The translations under genes were made by a program, and so were the position numbers. Under the pieces are notes generated by a model. It did not search any database. It was not told the origin of the DNA and was given only the letters and a program-made list of their open reading frames with translations. From positions 62,001 through 126,000 of the forward strand of contig NZ_JAQIPB010000013.1 of assembly GCF_028023875.1 (NCBI RefSeq): a stretch of 64,000 nt of DNA, in the 5' to 3' direction. Below are positions 15,551 through 25,073 of this stretch, one piece after another (the stretch's first letter is position 1; every line of letters starts with the position of its first letter). The DNA comes from Xenophilus arseniciresistens. GTDB taxonomy: Bacteria; Pseudomonadota; Gammaproteobacteria; Burkholderiales; Burkholderiaceae_C.

Positions 15551-17875
15551 ATGCCCAAACGTTCCGGTGTCGACGCCCAGGTGGTGCTGCCGCGCGCGCA
15601 GGCCTTGCCTTCGCCGGGCCTGCGCGAGGCGCCGGTGCTGGAGCTGATGTGCTCGCACTTCGTGCTCACGCTGGCGGCCAAGCAGGGGCCGCGCTTCAAC
15701 CTGCGGCGCGACCTGAACGGGCTGCTCTCGCTGTCGGGGCGGCATCTGGTGTGGCCGGCTTCGGTGCTGCAGCGGCTGCGCGAATTCCTGGGCCGGCGCT
15801 GCGCCGGCAACGAGGTGTGGAAGGACGTCGCGCAGATGGACAACCGCACGCTGCTGGAGCGCCACGGCGTGTGGCGCGGCCCGTATGAGGAAGGCACGCT
15901 GTTCTTCTACCTCGACGAATACGTTAAGGACCAGCCCAAGGACCTGCTCACCGTGCTGTCGGTCACGCGCGACTGGCTCACGCAGGCGCTGCGCAAGCAA
16001 AGCACACTGGTCGAAAAGAACATCGACGCGCTGGCCGGCCTGCTGCAGCTGAACAAGGCCGAACGCGCGCTGCTGCTGTACGGCACCCTGGCGCGCTACC
16101 AGCGCGACCTGCGCTCGCTGCTGGTGGAGTTCAAGGTCAACAACGCGCCCGAAGCCTACGCCGCCCTGGCCGAAGTGGCCGGCGTGAGCGCCAGCGAGGT
16201 GGGCGAGGCGCTGCGCGCGGGCTCGCGGCTGGAGCGCATCGGCCTGGTCGAGAACCTGATCTCCGAACACAACATCACCGACCTGGCCGACCTGATGAAG
16301 GTCAGCGAAAAGCTGCCGCCGGTGCTGATGCGCGAATACCGCGACCAGGCCGAGCTGATGGCCGTGTTCACGCGGCCCTGCGGCAAGAGTCCGCTGGCGC
16401 TGGCCGATTTCGATTTCGTCGCCGAAGACGCGCAGATGCTGGTCACGCTCCTGCGCGCGGCCATCGCGCGCAAGGAGCCGGGCGTGAACGTGCTGCTCTA
16501 CGGCCCGCCCGGCACCGGCAAGACCGAGCTGGCCAAGGTGGTGGCGCAGGCCGCGGGGCTGGAGCTGTTCGAGGTCGAATATGCCGACCGCGACGGCAAC
16601 TCCCTGAGCGGGCGCGACCGCTACCGCTCGCTGCAGATCGCGCAGGTCTTCCTCAAGGGCAGCACGCAATCGGCGCTGCTCTTCGACGAGGTGGAGGACG
16701 TGTTCCCGCCCATCAGCACCGAGGCCGCGCAGTTCATGGCGCGGGCCGAGCAGATTCCCGCGCCGGCCGCCAGCGGCAGCGTCAGCGGCAAGGCCTGGGT
16801 CAACCAGATTCTTGAGAGCAACCCCGTGCCCACCTTGTGGGTCACCAACCGCATCGAGCAGATCGACCCGGCCTTCAGACGCCGCTTTGCCTATCACCTG
16901 GAACTGAAGTCGCCGCCGCCCGGCGCGCGCGAGCAGATCGTGCGCAAGGCCCTGGCCGGTGTGCCCGTGTCGGAGGCCTTCACCGCGCGCCTGGCCGAGC
17001 GCAAGGGACTCACGCCCGCGCAGATCCGCACGGCGGTGCGCTTTGCCGGACTGGCCGCGCACGAGGGCATGAGCGCCGAGGCGCTGATCGAGCGCCAGCT
17101 GCGCAACGCCGACCAGGCCCTGGGCAACGCGGCCGGCCGCGGCGACCGGCTGCAGGTCACCACCTGGGACCTGGACATGCTCAACGTCCAGACGCGCTTC
17201 GAGCTGCCGCGCATCGTCGAGGCGCTCAAGGCGCGCGGCCACGGCACGCTGTGCTTCTACGGCGCGCCGGGCACCGGCAAGACCGCGCTGGCCGAGCACA
17301 TCGCCAAGGCCATCGGTCGGCCGCTGATCATCAAGCAGGCCAGTGACCTGATGAGCAAGTACGTGGGCGAGACCGAGCAGGCCATGGCCGCCATGTTCCG
17401 CGAGGCCGAGGCCGAAAAGGCCGTGCTGCTGCTGGACGAGGCCGACTCCTTCCTGCAGGACCGGCGCGGCGCCCAGCGCACCTACGAGGTGACCGAGGTC
17501 AACGAGATGCTGCAGGGCATGGAGCGCTACCAGGGCGTGTTCATCTGCACCACCAACCTGATCGACCGGCTGGACCAGGCCGCGCTGCGCCGCTTCACCT
17601 TCAAGATCAAGTTCATGCCGCTCACCGCGCAGCAGCGCGAGCGCATGTTCATCACCGAGGCCCTGGGCGGCGATGCTGAGGCGCTGAGCGCTTCAATGCG
17701 CGCGCGCCTGGCGCGCCTGGACCAGCTCGCCCCCGGCGACTTCTCGGCCGTCAAACGCCAGGTCGACATCCTTGCCGCGGCCTTCGCGCCCGAGGAGTTT
17801 TTAGACCAGCTCGAGGCCGAACACCGCATCAAGCCCGAGGTGCGCGAGGCGCGGGGGATGGGGTTCATGCACTGA
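15551..17875 (+). CDS. Double-AAA+ ATPase of unknown function
   Basis: 774 residues from ATG 15551, preceded by AGAGGAG. Residues 1-300 are alpha-helical without a recognised domain. Two complete AAA+ modules follow: Walker A GPPGTGKT near 318 with Walker B ALLFDEVEDVF, and Walker A GAPGTGKT near 571 with LLLDEADSF and an arginine-rich second region (RRFTFKIKF). Residues such as QASDLMSKYVGETEQ in module 2 resemble classic remodelling AAA proteins. It may be a protein-remodelling machine. The gene is single, divergent from threonine ammonia-lyase. Confidence 0.85.
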   Translation: MPKRSGVDAQVVLPRAQALPSPGLREAPVLELMCSHFVLTLAAKQGPRFNLRRDLNGLLSLSGRHLVWPASVLQRLREFLGRRCAGNEVWKDVAQMDNRTLLERHGVWRGPYEEGTLFFYLDEYVKDQPKDLLTVLSVTRDWLTQALRKQSTLVEKNIDALAGLLQLNKAERALLLYGTLARYQRDLRSLLVEFKVNNAPEAYAALAEVAGVSASEVGEALRAGSRLERIGLVENLISEHNITDLADLMKVSEKLPPVLMREYRDQAELMAVFTRPCGKSPLALADFDFVAEDAQMLVTLLRAAIARKEPGVNVLLYGPPGTGKTELAKVVAQAAGLELFEVEYADRDGNSLSGRDRYRSLQIAQVFLKGSTQSALLFDEVEDVFPPISTEAAQFMARAEQIPAPAASGSVSGKAWVNQILESNPVPTLWVTNRIEQIDPAFRRRFAYHLELKSPPPGAREQIVRKALAGVPVSEAFTARLAERKGLTPAQIRTAVRFAGLAAHEGMSAEALIERQLRNADQALGNAAGRGDRLQVTTWDLDMLNVQTRFELPRIVEALKARGHGTLCFYGAPGTGKTALAEHIAKAIGRPLIIKQASDLMSKYVGETEQAMAAMFREAEAEKAVLLLDEADSFLQDRRGAQRTYEVTEVNEMLQGMERYQGVFICTTNLIDRLDQAALRRFTFKIKFMPLTAQQRERMFITEALGGDAEALSASMRARLARLDQLAPGDFSAVKRQVDILAAAFAPEEFLDQLEAEHRIKPEVREARGMGFMH

Positions 17876-17891
17876 GGACGCGGGCGCGTTC

Positions 17892-18893
17892 TCAGCGCCG
17901 GCCCTTGGCTGCGGCGCGGGGTGGTGCCTCGCGGGCCGCCCATTGCCCCGAGGCCACCAGCGCGTGCGCCTGCTCGACCAGCACCCGGGCCACCACGGCC
18001 GTGGCCTCGTCCAGGCTGCGGTCGGCGGTGGCCAGGGTGTAGCTGCGGTCCAGGCCCGGCCGCACCACGCGCGCGGCGATCCAGTCCGGGTCTTCGGGCG
18101 GGCGGGCGACCATCGCGCAGGCTGGCGTGAAGGTGAAGCCGGCGCCGCAGTTGGACAGCGACCGGATGACGCCGGCCGAATCATGCTCGTGCGCCACGTT
18201 CAGGGTCAGGCCGTGCGCCAGCGCGGCATCCTCGACGCTGCGCCGGATCGCGAAGCGGCGCGACTGCAGCACCAGCGGCTGCGCCGCCGCATCCGCGAAG
18301 TCGATCTCGAAATATTCGCGTGTCTTCGCGGGCGGCGCGCGCCGGGCCTTGCGCAGCAGGCCGCGCACCTGCCGGCTGCGGTCCAGGCCGCAGAAGTAGA
18401 TGGATTCCGTCGCCAGCGGCCGGCAGACCAGGCCCTCCGCGTGCGGCGTGTCCACCAGCAGGCCGATGTCGGCCCGGCCGTCCGTCATGGCCTTGCGCAC
18501 CATCAGGCTCAGGTCGTCCAGCACGAACACGCGGATGCGCGGATGCTGCTCCTTGAGCGTGGTGAGCACAGGCCCCATCAGCAGCGCGGCCAGCAGAAAG
18601 GGCAGGGCCACGGTGACCGAGCCCTCGGGGCCCTTGGGCAGGCGCTGGATGCGCTCGCGCACCGCGGCCGCATCGCTCAGCAGCCGGCGGGCGTCCTCGT
18701 AGAGCTGCAGGCCCGCGGGCGTGGGCGTGACGCCCACATGCGAGCGCTGCAGCAGCCGCGCATCGAGGTCCGCTTCGAGCTTCTTGATCTGCGCCGTGAG
18801 CGCCGGCTGGGCCACATAGAGGGAGCCCGCAGCGCGAGAAAGGCTGCCGGCTTCGACCACGGCGATGAAGTAGCGCAGCGTGCGCAAGTCCAT
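17892..18893 (-). CDS. LysR-family regulator (Nac/CbsR-like), divergent to acyl-CoA operon
   Basis: 333 residues from ATG 18893. The winged helix occupies residues 1-60 (MDLRTLRYFIAVVEAGSLSR, AQPALTAQIKKLEADL), followed by a linker helix and effector domain from about residue 92 (VTVALPFLLAALLMGPVL). The MDLRTLRYF...VVE.GS start is typical of the Nac/Cbl-like subgroup. It is divergent from the acyl-CoA synthetase operon and the T-N11-A palindrome at 19087 lies between, so it is the probable activator of that operon. Confidence 0.92.
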   Translation of the reverse strand: MDLRTLRYFIAVVEAGSLSRAAGSLYVAQPALTAQIKKLEADLDARLLQRSHVGVTPTPAGLQLYEDARRLLSDAAAVRERIQRLPKGPEGSVTVALPFLLAALLMGPVLTTLKEQHPRIRVFVLDDLSLMVRKAMTDGRADIGLLVDTPHAEGLVCRPLATESIYFCGLDRSRQVRGLLRKARRAPPAKTREYFEIDFADAAAQPLVLQSRRFAIRRSVEDAALAHGLTLNVAHEHDSAGVIRSLSNCGAGFTFTPACAMVARPPEDPDWIAARVVRPGLDRSYTLATADRSLDEATAVVARVLVEQAHALVASGQWAAREAPPRAAAKGRR

Positions 18894-19086
18894 GTCAATC
18901 CACCTGGCCCCGTTGTCTGCGCATGCCGCTTCGATGCCTTCTGCCGCCCACGCGCGTGGTCCTGCGGCCCCTGCGCATGAGTTTAAGGCGCGCCCGCGCC
19001 CTGAAGCTGACGGGCGATGGCCTGGGCCAGGGCGCCCCTTCGTGAATGGACGAGGCGCTGCGCGAGCGGCGGCGCCAGGCCGGGGT

Positions 19087-19101
19087 ATCACTTCCAGTGA
19101 T
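19087..19101. promoter_or_regulatory. Candidate LysR box (T-N11-A palindrome)
   Basis: ATCACT-TCC-AGTGAT is a perfect interrupted palindrome containing the T-N11-A pattern of LysR-type binding sites (T 19088, A 19100). It sits 194 bp from the LysR start and 76 bp before the first downstream ATG, in the divergent promoter region. Confidence 0.6.
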
Positions 19102-19162
19102 CGAGCCGCATCAGCAAACGGTATTTCCTGCAGGCCGGGCTCTTCTGGAACAGTGGCCCCGC

Positions 19163-20779
19163 ATGCCCGCCCTGCGCGGCGTGGCCTTCCAGGAGACAGC
19201 CATCAACACCCCATCCCCTTCCGCCTGCCCGCGCCCCGTCGCCAACGTGGGCGCGCTGGTGGCGCGCAGCGCACGCGCCCATGCACGGCGCATCGCCGTC
19301 AAGAGCCCGGCGCGCAGCGTCAGCTATGCCGAGCTGGAGCAGCGCTCGAACCGGCTGGCCAACGCCCTGCTGGGCCTGGGCCTGGCGCGCGGCGACCGCG
19401 TGGGCATCTACCTGCCCAACTGCGTCGAGATCGTCGAGATCGAGCTGGCCTGCTACAAGGCGGGCTTGGTCAAGGCGCCCTTCAACGCGCGCCTGTCGCC
19501 CGCGGAAGTGGGCGAGATCGCCGCCAACAGCGAGGCGGCCCTCGTCGTCACCACGGCCGAGCGTGCCGAGAGCTTTGGCCCGCACCTGCGCGGCACGCCG
19601 CCGCGGCTGCTGCTGCTCGACGGCCAGGGCGAGGGCGCGTATGAAGACGCGCTGGCCCGCGCCAGCGACCGCTTCGAGCCCGTGAGCGTGCAGGCCGACG
19701 AACTGGCGGTGCTGCACTACACCTCGGGCTCCTCCGGCGTGCTCAAGGCGGCGATGCAGACCTTCGGCAACCGGCTGGCGCAGTTGCGCAAGTTCCTCAT
19801 GCGCTCGGATTCGGGCGAGGGCCATTCTCTGGGCCTGGTGGGGCCGATCACGCACGCCTCGGGCATGCAGATCGTGCCGGCGCTGTGCAGCGGCATGACC
19901 ATCCGCCTGTTCTCGGGCTTCGAGCCGGCGCGCTTCCTGGCCGACATGCGGGCCGAGCGCATCACCCACACCTTCATGGTGCCGACCATGATCAGCATGC
20001 TGCTGGCCGAGCTGGAGGGCCAGTACCGCCCGCTGCCTGACCTGCTGCGCCTGGGCTACGGCGCGGCGCCGATGGCGCCGTCGCGCATCCTCAAGGCCAT
20101 GGACGTCTTCGGCCCCGTGCTGGCGCAGGGCTACGGCGCGGGCGAGACCACCTCGGGCGTGTGCGCGCTGAGCGTGGAAGACCACCTGCACGCGCGCGCC
20201 GCGCGGCCTGAGCGCCTGGCCTCTTGCGGGCGGCCGCTGCTGGAGTGCGACGTGCAGATCGTGGACGACGCGGGCCAGCCCGTGGCCACGGGCGAGATCG
20301 GCGAGATCGTGGTCGGCGGCGAGGACGTGTTCGCGGGCTACTGGCGCGCGCCCGAGCTGACGGCCGAGGTGCTCAAGAACGGCCGCTACCACACGGGCGA
20401 TCTCGCGCGCATGGACGAGGAGGGCTATGTCTACATCGTCGATCGCAAGAAGGACATGGTCATCAGCGGCGGCTTCAACGTCTATCCCTCCGAGGTCGAG
20501 GCCGTGCTGTACCAGCACGAGGCGGTGCAGGACGCCTGCGTGATCGCCATCCCCGACGACAAGTGGGGCGAGGCGGTGGCCGCGCACGTGGTGCTCAAGG
20601 CCGGTCACGCGCCCGACCGCGCGCTGCTCGACGCCTTCTGCCACGAGCGCCTGGCGGGCTTCAAGCGGCCGCGCCACATCGCGTTCGTGGCCGAGCTGCC
20701 CAAGAACCCCAACGGCAAGGTCATGCGCAAGGCGGTGCAGGCGCCGTACTGGGCCGGCCACGACAGAAAGGTGAATTGA
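19163..20779 (+). CDS. Class I adenylate-forming acyl-CoA synthetase
   Basis: 538 residues if started at ATG 19163. The only strong ribosome-binding site (AGGAGACAGCC) instead points to an in-frame ATC at 19202, which would give 525 residues; further upstream ATG 19046 has no ribosome-binding site. AMP-binding motifs: LHYTSGSSGVLKAAMQT (A3), GYGAGETTSGV (A5), YHTGDLARMDEEGYVYIVDR (A7) and the C-terminal Lys in NPNGKVMRKAV (A10). It activates a carboxylic acid to its CoA thioester. First gene of an operon with acyl-CoA dehydrogenase, Bug receptor and alkylsulfatase-like genes. Confidence 0.92.
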   Translation: MPALRGVAFQETAINTPSPSACPRPVANVGALVARSARAHARRIAVKSPARSVSYAELEQRSNRLANALLGLGLARGDRVGIYLPNCVEIVEIELACYKAGLVKAPFNARLSPAEVGEIAANSEAALVVTTAERAESFGPHLRGTPPRLLLLDGQGEGAYEDALARASDRFEPVSVQADELAVLHYTSGSSGVLKAAMQTFGNRLAQLRKFLMRSDSGEGHSLGLVGPITHASGMQIVPALCSGMTIRLFSGFEPARFLADMRAERITHTFMVPTMISMLLAELEGQYRPLPDLLRLGYGAAPMAPSRILKAMDVFGPVLAQGYGAGETTSGVCALSVEDHLHARAARPERLASCGRPLLECDVQIVDDAGQPVATGEIGEIVVGGEDVFAGYWRAPELTAEVLKNGRYHTGDLARMDEEGYVYIVDRKKDMVISGGFNVYPSEVEAVLYQHEAVQDACVIAIPDDKWGEAVAAHVVLKAGHAPDRALLDAFCHERLAGFKRPRHIAFVAELPKNPNGKVMRKAVQAPYWAGHDRKVN

Positions 20780-20780
20780 G

Positions 20781-22004
20781 ATGGATGCCAAGACCGTACC
20801 GAATGCCGCCGCTTCGGCCCCCCTGTTCAGCGGCCCCTTCGAGGGCTCCGAGCGGGCCGCCGCGCTGATTGAACGCGTGCAGGACTTCCTGCACGGCGAG
20901 CTGGCCGAGCTGGCGCGCACGCACCAGGTGGGCCACGAGGAGGGCGCCAGCCGCGAAGTGCTGCAGCAGGTCTGGAAGCGTTCGCACGCGCTGGGCTTCT
21001 ACGGCATGACGCTGCCCGAGAAGATGGGCGGCCTGGGCCTGTCGGTGCTGGACCATGCGCTGATCAAGGAAGCGATCTACACCACCGGCTCCGTCTTCGC
21101 GCCGCATGTGTTCGGCGAGCTCAGCGGGCCGCCGCGCGTGGGCGCGCTGGCGCGCTTCGCCACGCCCTGGCAGATGCAGAAATTCATCGTGCCCGTGGCG
21201 CAGGCCGAAAAGGCGATCTGCTTTGCGCTGACCGAGGAGCAGGCCGGCTCCGACGCCGGGGCGGTGCAGACGCACGCGGTGCAGCAGGGTGACGAGTTCG
21301 TGATCAACGGCCGCAAGCGCTTCATCTCCGGCGCGCCCTTCGCCGACTTCGCGGTGATGGTCTGCTCCACTGCGGCCGCGCCCGGGCCCGATCCGAAGCA
21401 GCGCGAGGTCTCGGCCTTCTTCGTCGACCTCAAGGCGCCCGGCGTGCGCGTGGAGTCGGGCTACAAGACGATGGCGGGCCAATCCGGCACCGGCAACATC
21501 GTGTTCGAGAACGCGCGCGTGCCGGTGGCCAGCCTGATCGGCGAGCGCGGCCGCGGCCTGGGGCTGGCGCTGGGCCGCATCACGGTCAACCGCCTGCTGC
21601 ATTGCCCCGCCATGCTGGGCCTGGCGCAGGTGGCGCTGCGCGACGCGCGCGACTACGCCCAGTCGCGCCAGCAGTTCGGCCGGGCCATCGGCCAGTTCCA
21701 GGCCGTCCAGCACATGCTGGCCGACATGGCGACCGAGCTGGCGGCCGCGCGCGCGCTGATGATCCACACCGCACGCCAGCTCGACGCCGGCGCCGAAGGC
21801 CGCGCCGAAAGCTCGATGGCCAAGCTGTTCTGTTCCGAGACGGCCTTTCGAATCGCCGACCGCGCGGTGCAGATCCATGGCGGCGAAGGCATCGTGCAGG
21901 GCCGGCGCGTGGAGTTCCTGTTCCGCCTGCTGCGCATGTACCGCGTGCTCACGGGCACCAGCGAGATCCAGCGCAACACCATCGCCAAGGAGCTGCTGGC
22001 CTGA
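20781..22004 (+). CDS. Acyl-CoA dehydrogenase
   Basis: 407 residues; the ATG begins one base after the synthetase stop, indicating tight coupling. Flavoprotein motifs: CFALTEEQAGSD (FAD/substrate loop), FVINGRKRFISGAPFADF, and the C-terminal QIHGGEGIVQG with TGTSEIQRNTIAKELL. The catalytic-base region is of the medium/long-chain class. It introduces an alpha-beta double bond into the acyl-CoA made by the upstream synthetase, passing electrons to ETF. Confidence 0.94.
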   Translation: MDAKTVPNAAASAPLFSGPFEGSERAAALIERVQDFLHGELAELARTHQVGHEEGASREVLQQVWKRSHALGFYGMTLPEKMGGLGLSVLDHALIKEAIYTTGSVFAPHVFGELSGPPRVGALARFATPWQMQKFIVPVAQAEKAICFALTEEQAGSDAGAVQTHAVQQGDEFVINGRKRFISGAPFADFAVMVCSTAAAPGPDPKQREVSAFFVDLKAPGVRVESGYKTMAGQSGTGNIVFENARVPVASLIGERGRGLGLALGRITVNRLLHCPAMLGLAQVALRDARDYAQSRQQFGRAIGQFQAVQHMLADMATELAAARALMIHTARQLDAGAEGRAESSMAKLFCSETAFRIADRAVQIHGGEGIVQGRRVEFLFRLLRMYRVLTGTSEIQRNTIAKELLA

Positions 22005-22055
22005 ACCGCCCTGGCCTGCGCAGCTTGCTTCCAAAGAACAATCACGGAGACAGAC

Positions 22056-23048
22056 ATGAACACACTCAACCGCCGACAGCTCATCGGCCGAAGCCTGGCC
22101 GCCGCCGCAGCGCTGCCCTGGGCCGCGGGCGCGCCCGCCTGGGCGCAGGGCCCCTATCCCAGCCGTCCGATCAAGTGGATCGTGCCCTACCTGCCCGCCA
22201 CCGGGCCCGACACGGGCGCGCGCATCCTGGCCGAAGCCGTGGGCCCCATCCTGGGCCAGCCGGTGGTGATCGAGAACCGCGCCGGCGCGGCCGGCAACAT
22301 CGGCACCCGCCTGGCGGCCGCGGCGCCGGCCGATGGCTACACGCTGCTCTACACCGGCGCGCCCATCGCGGCCAACATGCACATCTACAAGACGCCGGGC
22401 TACGACGCGCTGAAGGACTTCCGCCACGTCATGGGCCTGACCAGTTCGGAGGTGGCGCTGGTGGTCAGCGCCGATTCGGACGTCCGCACGCTGGACGACC
22501 TGCTGGCCCAGCTCAAGGCCCGGCCGGGCCAGGTGGACTACGCCTCGGGCGGCATCGGCACGCCTTCGCACCTGGGCATGGAGCTGTTCCTCACGGCCAC
22601 CGGCACCCGCGCCATGCACGTGCCCTACAAGGGCGCGTCGGAGCTGGTCCATGCGGTGCTGGGCAAGCAGGTGGTCTTCGGCATGCCCATCTACCCGGCG
22701 GCCTATCCGATGATCAAGGCCGGCAAGCTGCGCGCGCTGGCCGTCACGGGCGCCCAGCGCAACCCCACGGCGGCCGAGGTGCCCACGCTGGCGGAGCTGG
22801 GCGTGAAGGGCGTGGAGCTCACGTCCTGGGGCGGCTTCTCGGTGCCGGCCGGCACGCCCAACGCAGCGGTCGATCGGCTGCGCAGCGCCTTCGAACAGGC
22901 GATGAAGAAGCCCGAGGTGGTGGCCAAGCTCGAAGAGCATGGCGGGCGCGTGCAGGTGCAGGATGCGGCGACCTTCCTGCGCAGCATCGAGCAGGAGATG
23001 CGCCTCACCCAGGCCATGATGAAGAAGGTCGGCCTCGAGCCGATCTGA
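22056..23048 (+). CDS. Bug/TctC family periplasmic solute-binding protein
   Basis: 330 residues. The N-terminus contains an RR pair and hydrophobic core (RRQLIGRSLAAAAALPWAAG) ending at AWAQGPYPSRP; the RRQLIGR sequence is compatible with Tat export but not decisive. Bug hallmarks: PIKWIVPYLPATGPDTGAR, VIENRAGAAGNIG and a late WGGFSVPAGTPNAAV. It lies in the acyl-CoA operon, so its ligand is probably the acid or ester consumed by these enzymes. Confidence 0.92.
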   Translation: MNTLNRRQLIGRSLAAAAALPWAAGAPAWAQGPYPSRPIKWIVPYLPATGPDTGARILAEAVGPILGQPVVIENRAGAAGNIGTRLAAAAPADGYTLLYTGAPIAANMHIYKTPGYDALKDFRHVMGLTSSEVALVVSADSDVRTLDDLLAQLKARPGQVDYASGGIGTPSHLGMELFLTATGTRAMHVPYKGASELVHAVLGKQVVFGMPIYPAAYPMIKAGKLRALAVTGAQRNPTAAEVPTLAELGVKGVELTSWGGFSVPAGTPNAAVDRLRSAFEQAMKKPEVVAKLEEHGGRVQVQDAATFLRSIEQEMRLTQAMMKKVGLEPI

Positions 23049-23083
23049 GCGGCAGCTCCAGCCCCTTTCTGCGGATGGATTGC

Positions 23084-25057
23084 ATGAGCCTTCCCCGATT
23101 CGCGGCAGCCGCCCTGGCCGCGCTGCTGCTGGCCGGCTGCGCCGGCACCGCCACAAACCCCGCGCCTGAAGCACACCCAGGCGGCGCCACCGAGGCCACG
23201 CGCGCGCACCAGGCCGGCGTGGCGCGCGCCTACGACCTGCGCGAGGGCGACGCGATGGCCGACGCGCGGCGCGGCCTCATCGCCGCGCCCACGGGCCAGA
23301 TCAAGGCGGCGGACGGCCGCGTGGTGTGGGACTTCGGCAGCTTCGGCTTCGTGCAGGGCACGGCGCCCGACACCGTGAACCCCAGCCTGTGGCGCCAGGC
23401 CCGGCTGAACAACCAGGCGGGGCTGTTCAAGGTCAGCGAGGGCATCTGGCAACTGCGCGGCTTCGACCTGGCCAACCTCACGCTGATCGAAGGCCGCACG
23501 GGCTGGATCGTGGTGGACCCGCTCACGGTGCGCGCGACCGCCGCCGCCGCGATGGCCTTTGCGCGCCAGCACCTGGGGGAGCGGCCGGTGACGGCCATGA
23601 TCTTCACGCACAGCCATGTGGACCATTTCGGCGGGGCGCTGGGCGTGCTGTCTGCCCAGGAGGTGAAGGCGCGCGGCATTCCCGTGGTCGCGCCGGCCGG
23701 CTTCATGGAAGAGGCCACCAGCGAGAACCTGATGGCTGGCACCGCCATGGGCCGGCGCGCGGCCTACATGTACGGCGCCGGCCTGCCGCGCCGCGCCACC
23801 GGCCTGGTCGACAACGGCCTGGGCAAGGCCACGGCGCAGGGCCGCATCGGCATCCTGGCGCCCACCGTGCTGATCGACCAGCCGCGCCAGGAACTGGTGC
23901 TCGACGGCGTGCGCTTCGTGTTCCACAACGTGCCCGGGGCCGAGGCGCCGGCCGAGCTGGTCTTCTCGCTGCCCGAGCGCAAGGCCTTTGCCGGCGCGGA
24001 GATCGTGTCGCAGACCCTGCACAACCTCTACACGCTGCGCGGCGCCAAGGTGCGCGACGCATTGCAGTGGGCCGCGCACATCGACGCGATGATCGAGCAG
24101 CTCGGGGATGCCGAAGTGCTGTTCAACCAGCACCACTGGCCCGTGTGGGGCCGCGCGCGCATCGTCGAATTCCTCAAGGCGCAGCGCGACACCTACCGCT
24201 ACATCCACGACCAGACCGTGCGCGGCATGAACCGCGGCCTCACGGCCGGCGAGATCGCCGAGACACTGCGCCTGCCGCGCAGCCTCGACGCGCAACTGGC
24301 CGTGCATGGCTACTACGGCACCGTCAGGCACAACGTGCGCGCCGTCTACCAGCACTACCTGGGCTGGTTCGACGCGCATCCCGCGAACCTCGACCCGCTG
24401 CCGCCCGTGGCGGCCGCGCAGCGCTATGTGGCACTGGCCGGCGGCGCGCCAGCCGCCGTGGCGCAGGCGCAGCGCGCCTTCGACCAGGGCGACTACCGCT
24501 GGAGCGCCGAGCTGCTGCGCCACGTGGTGCTGGCCGACGCCGGCAACCGCGCCGCGCGCGAGCTGCAGGCCCGTGCCTTCGAGCAGCTGGGCTACCAGGC
24601 GGAATCGAGCGCCTGGCGCAACTTCTACCTCGTCGGCGCGCGCGAACTGCGCGAAGGCCCGCCCCCGCCGCGGCAGGGTGGCGGCGCGATGGCCGACATG
24701 CTGCCCCATGTGCCCACGCAGCGGCTGCTGGAAACGATGGCCGCCTACCTCGACGGCCCTGCGGCCGACGGCCTGGCCATCGCCGTGAACCTGAGCCTGA
24801 CCGACGCCGATGAACGCTGGGGCCTGTGGCTGGAGAACGCCGTGCTGCACCACCGCCGCGGCACCGCGCCGGGCTCCGCGCAGGTCAGCCTGGCGATGCC
24901 GCGCGCGGCCTTTCTGCGTCTGATGTCGGGCAGCGCCCGGCCCGCCGACGTGCTCGCCGCCCCGGGCGTGCGCGTGGAGGGCGACGCCCAGGCACTGCAC
25001 CGCCTGCTGGGCCTGCTGGCGCGCGGCGGCGGCAGTTTCCCGATCGTGACGCGCTGA
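23084..25057 (+). CDS. Class III alkylsulfatase-like metallo-beta-lactamase protein, lipoprotein
   Basis: 657 residues from ATG 23084 (ATG 23075 is also possible). A lipoprotein signal ends LLLAGC. Then comes a metallo-beta-lactamase domain with the zinc motif THSHVDHFGG near residue 178, FNQHHWPVWG downstream, an alkylsulfatase dimerisation region (YYGTVRHNVRAVYQHYLGWFD) and a C-terminal SCP2-like lipid-binding domain (last 120 residues). This order is that of SdsA1/BDS1-type secondary alkylsulfatases, which hydrolyse sulfate esters to alcohol and sulfate outside the cytoplasm. Together with the acyl-CoA enzymes this suggests use of an alkyl sulfate. Confidence 0.88.
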   Translation: MSLPRFAAAALAALLLAGCAGTATNPAPEAHPGGATEATRAHQAGVARAYDLREGDAMADARRGLIAAPTGQIKAADGRVVWDFGSFGFVQGTAPDTVNPSLWRQARLNNQAGLFKVSEGIWQLRGFDLANLTLIEGRTGWIVVDPLTVRATAAAAMAFARQHLGERPVTAMIFTHSHVDHFGGALGVLSAQEVKARGIPVVAPAGFMEEATSENLMAGTAMGRRAAYMYGAGLPRRATGLVDNGLGKATAQGRIGILAPTVLIDQPRQELVLDGVRFVFHNVPGAEAPAELVFSLPERKAFAGAEIVSQTLHNLYTLRGAKVRDALQWAAHIDAMIEQLGDAEVLFNQHHWPVWGRARIVEFLKAQRDTYRYIHDQTVRGMNRGLTAGEIAETLRLPRSLDAQLAVHGYYGTVRHNVRAVYQHYLGWFDAHPANLDPLPPVAAAQRYVALAGGAPAAVAQAQRAFDQGDYRWSAELLRHVVLADAGNRAARELQARAFEQLGYQAESSAWRNFYLVGARELREGPPPPRQGGGAMADMLPHVPTQRLLETMAAYLDGPAADGLAIAVNLSLTDADERWGLWLENAVLHHRRGTAPGSAQVSLAMPRAAFLRLMSGSARPADVLAAPGVRVEGDAQALHRLLGLLARGGGSFPIVTR

Positions 25058-25073
25058 GGCGAACCAGGGCTTG

